NCBI GenBank assembly: GCA_029865445.1
Contig: JAOUGY010000207.1
Location: 1 to 6,697, forward strand
DNA: 6,697 nucleotides
Reading direction: 5' to 3'
DNA from: Acidimicrobiia bacterium
GTDB lineage: Bacteria; Actinomycetota; Acidimicrobiia; Spongiisociales; ZC4RG35
The notes under the pieces were generated by a model, which saw nothing but the letters and a program-made list of their open reading frames with translations, ran no database searches and was not told the origin of the DNA. Of the stretch, positions 6,174-6,697 are shown one piece after another. The first letter of the stretch is position 1. Every line of letters starts with the position of its first letter. The translations under genes and the position numbers were made by a program.

Positions 6174-6697
6174 ATGCGGGGTGCAACGGTGACCGAGGTC
6201 AAAGCGATGATGCTGGTCGAGCCGAGAAGGCTGGCCGCCACGCGACTTTCGCCTCGGAGCGTGTCCACAGGCGCATGGCTCGCAGTCGAGGCCACCGGCC
6301 TCTCGGGCGCAGAGGTACAGGCCTGGCGCGGTGACCGCAGCGACCTCGTGTACCCGCTGATTCCCGGTCAGCAGGTCGTAGGCCGGATCGCCGACCATCT
6401 CGACGGCGCCATCGACCTCCCCATCGGGACGCGCGTCCTCGTCGAGCCGGTCATCCGCTGCTCGGCGTGTTCCTCCTGCCGCAACGGCCTTGCGTCATGC
6501 ACATTCCGCCGGCCGCACAACACATACGGCAGCCTTCCCAGCACCGAACCCCCCGGGCTGTGGGGCGGGCTTGCAGAGTGGCTGTACATCGATCCACATG
6601 CCCGGCTCCACACCATCAGCGACGACATCCCGGCCGTGGTAGCCACGTTCGGTCACCCGTTGGCACACGCCCACACCTGGGCAGTGGAACTCGGCGG
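6174..6697 (+). CDS. Medium-chain dehydrogenase (zinc ADH-like), N-terminal part, truncated by window end
   Basis: The first 174 residues of a medium-chain dehydrogenase/reductase, covering the GroES-like domain and ending before the NAD(P)-binding glycine motif. The order VKAMMLVEP, GLSGAEVQAWRGD, IPGQQVVG, GTRVLVEP, CSACSSCRNGLASC, GLAEWL follows the family closely. The structural-zinc cysteines are C96, C99, C102 and C109, with the last spacing one residue shorter than usual. The catalytic-zinc positions are changed: the usual GICGSD cysteine is S44, and the GHE histidine and glutamate are Q66 and Q67, so ordinary zinc alcohol dehydrogenase chemistry is doubtful. Substrate unknown. ATG 6174 is preceded by AGGGGG (6161-6166), seven bases away; GTG 6189 is an alternative start that still keeps the domain. 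Probably co-transcribed with the aminotransferase. Confidence 0.88.
   Translation, partial: MRGATVTEVKAMMLVEPRRLAATRLSPRSVSTGAWLAVEATGLSGAEVQAWRGDRSDLVYPLIPGQQVVGRIADHLDGAIDLPIGTRVLVEPVIRCSACSSCRNGLASCTFRRPHNTYGSLPSTEPPGLWGGLAEWLYIDPHARLHTISDDIPAVVATFGHPLAHAHTWAVELG

Overview
The window is a GC-rich stretch of bacterial chromosome. All the supported genes lie on the + strand and are tightly packed, several with GTG starts and stop/start overlaps. The aminotransferase at 4971-6161 reads like actinobacterial aspartate aminotransferases: it has a conserved N-terminal block, GVAKTFAMTGWRVGW around the PLP lysine, and NLQSHATSN. Together with base composition this suggests an actinomycete (phylum Actinomycetota), possibly an Acidimicrobiia-like lineage. 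The class is a guess.

Region 1 (1-3767) is a run of four genes with overlapping ends, so probably one transcript: a small LapA-domain membrane protein whose 5' end may lie outside the window; a CoA-disulfide-reductase-type FAD/NAD(P)H oxidoreductase with a single redox cysteine; a predicted exported or lipid-anchored protein with a staphylococcal-nuclease-like domain fused to a lamin-tail domain; and a 12-helix MFS exporter. The overlaps are 4, 14 and 1 bases. The functional link is not obvious; an envelope, thiol-redox and export theme is an inference.

Region 2 (3768-4919) begins with a short gap holding a promoter-like element. Next comes a GTG-started, LEA-like hydrophilic helical protein ending in four 11-residue repeats, encoded by 33-bp units. 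A strong hairpin without a U-tract (4286-4316) follows. It directly abuts the GTG of a 200-residue protein I do not recognise; its layout weakly recalls eIF2B/MtnA-like folds.

Region 3 (4920-6697) begins with a second promoter-like element resembling the first, and a doubled Shine-Dalgarno sequence. These precede the class I aminotransferase, followed 12 bases later by a medium-chain dehydrogenase cut by the window edge. That dehydrogenase keeps a four-cysteine structural zinc motif but lacks the usual catalytic zinc ligands.

I see no tRNA, rRNA, CRISPR array, insertion sequence, attachment site or phage gene, and no gene-free stretch above 63 bases. No obvious new multigene system is visible. 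The points most worth following up are the unrecognised protein with its hairpin leader, the repeat protein, and the zinc-site-degenerate dehydrogenase.
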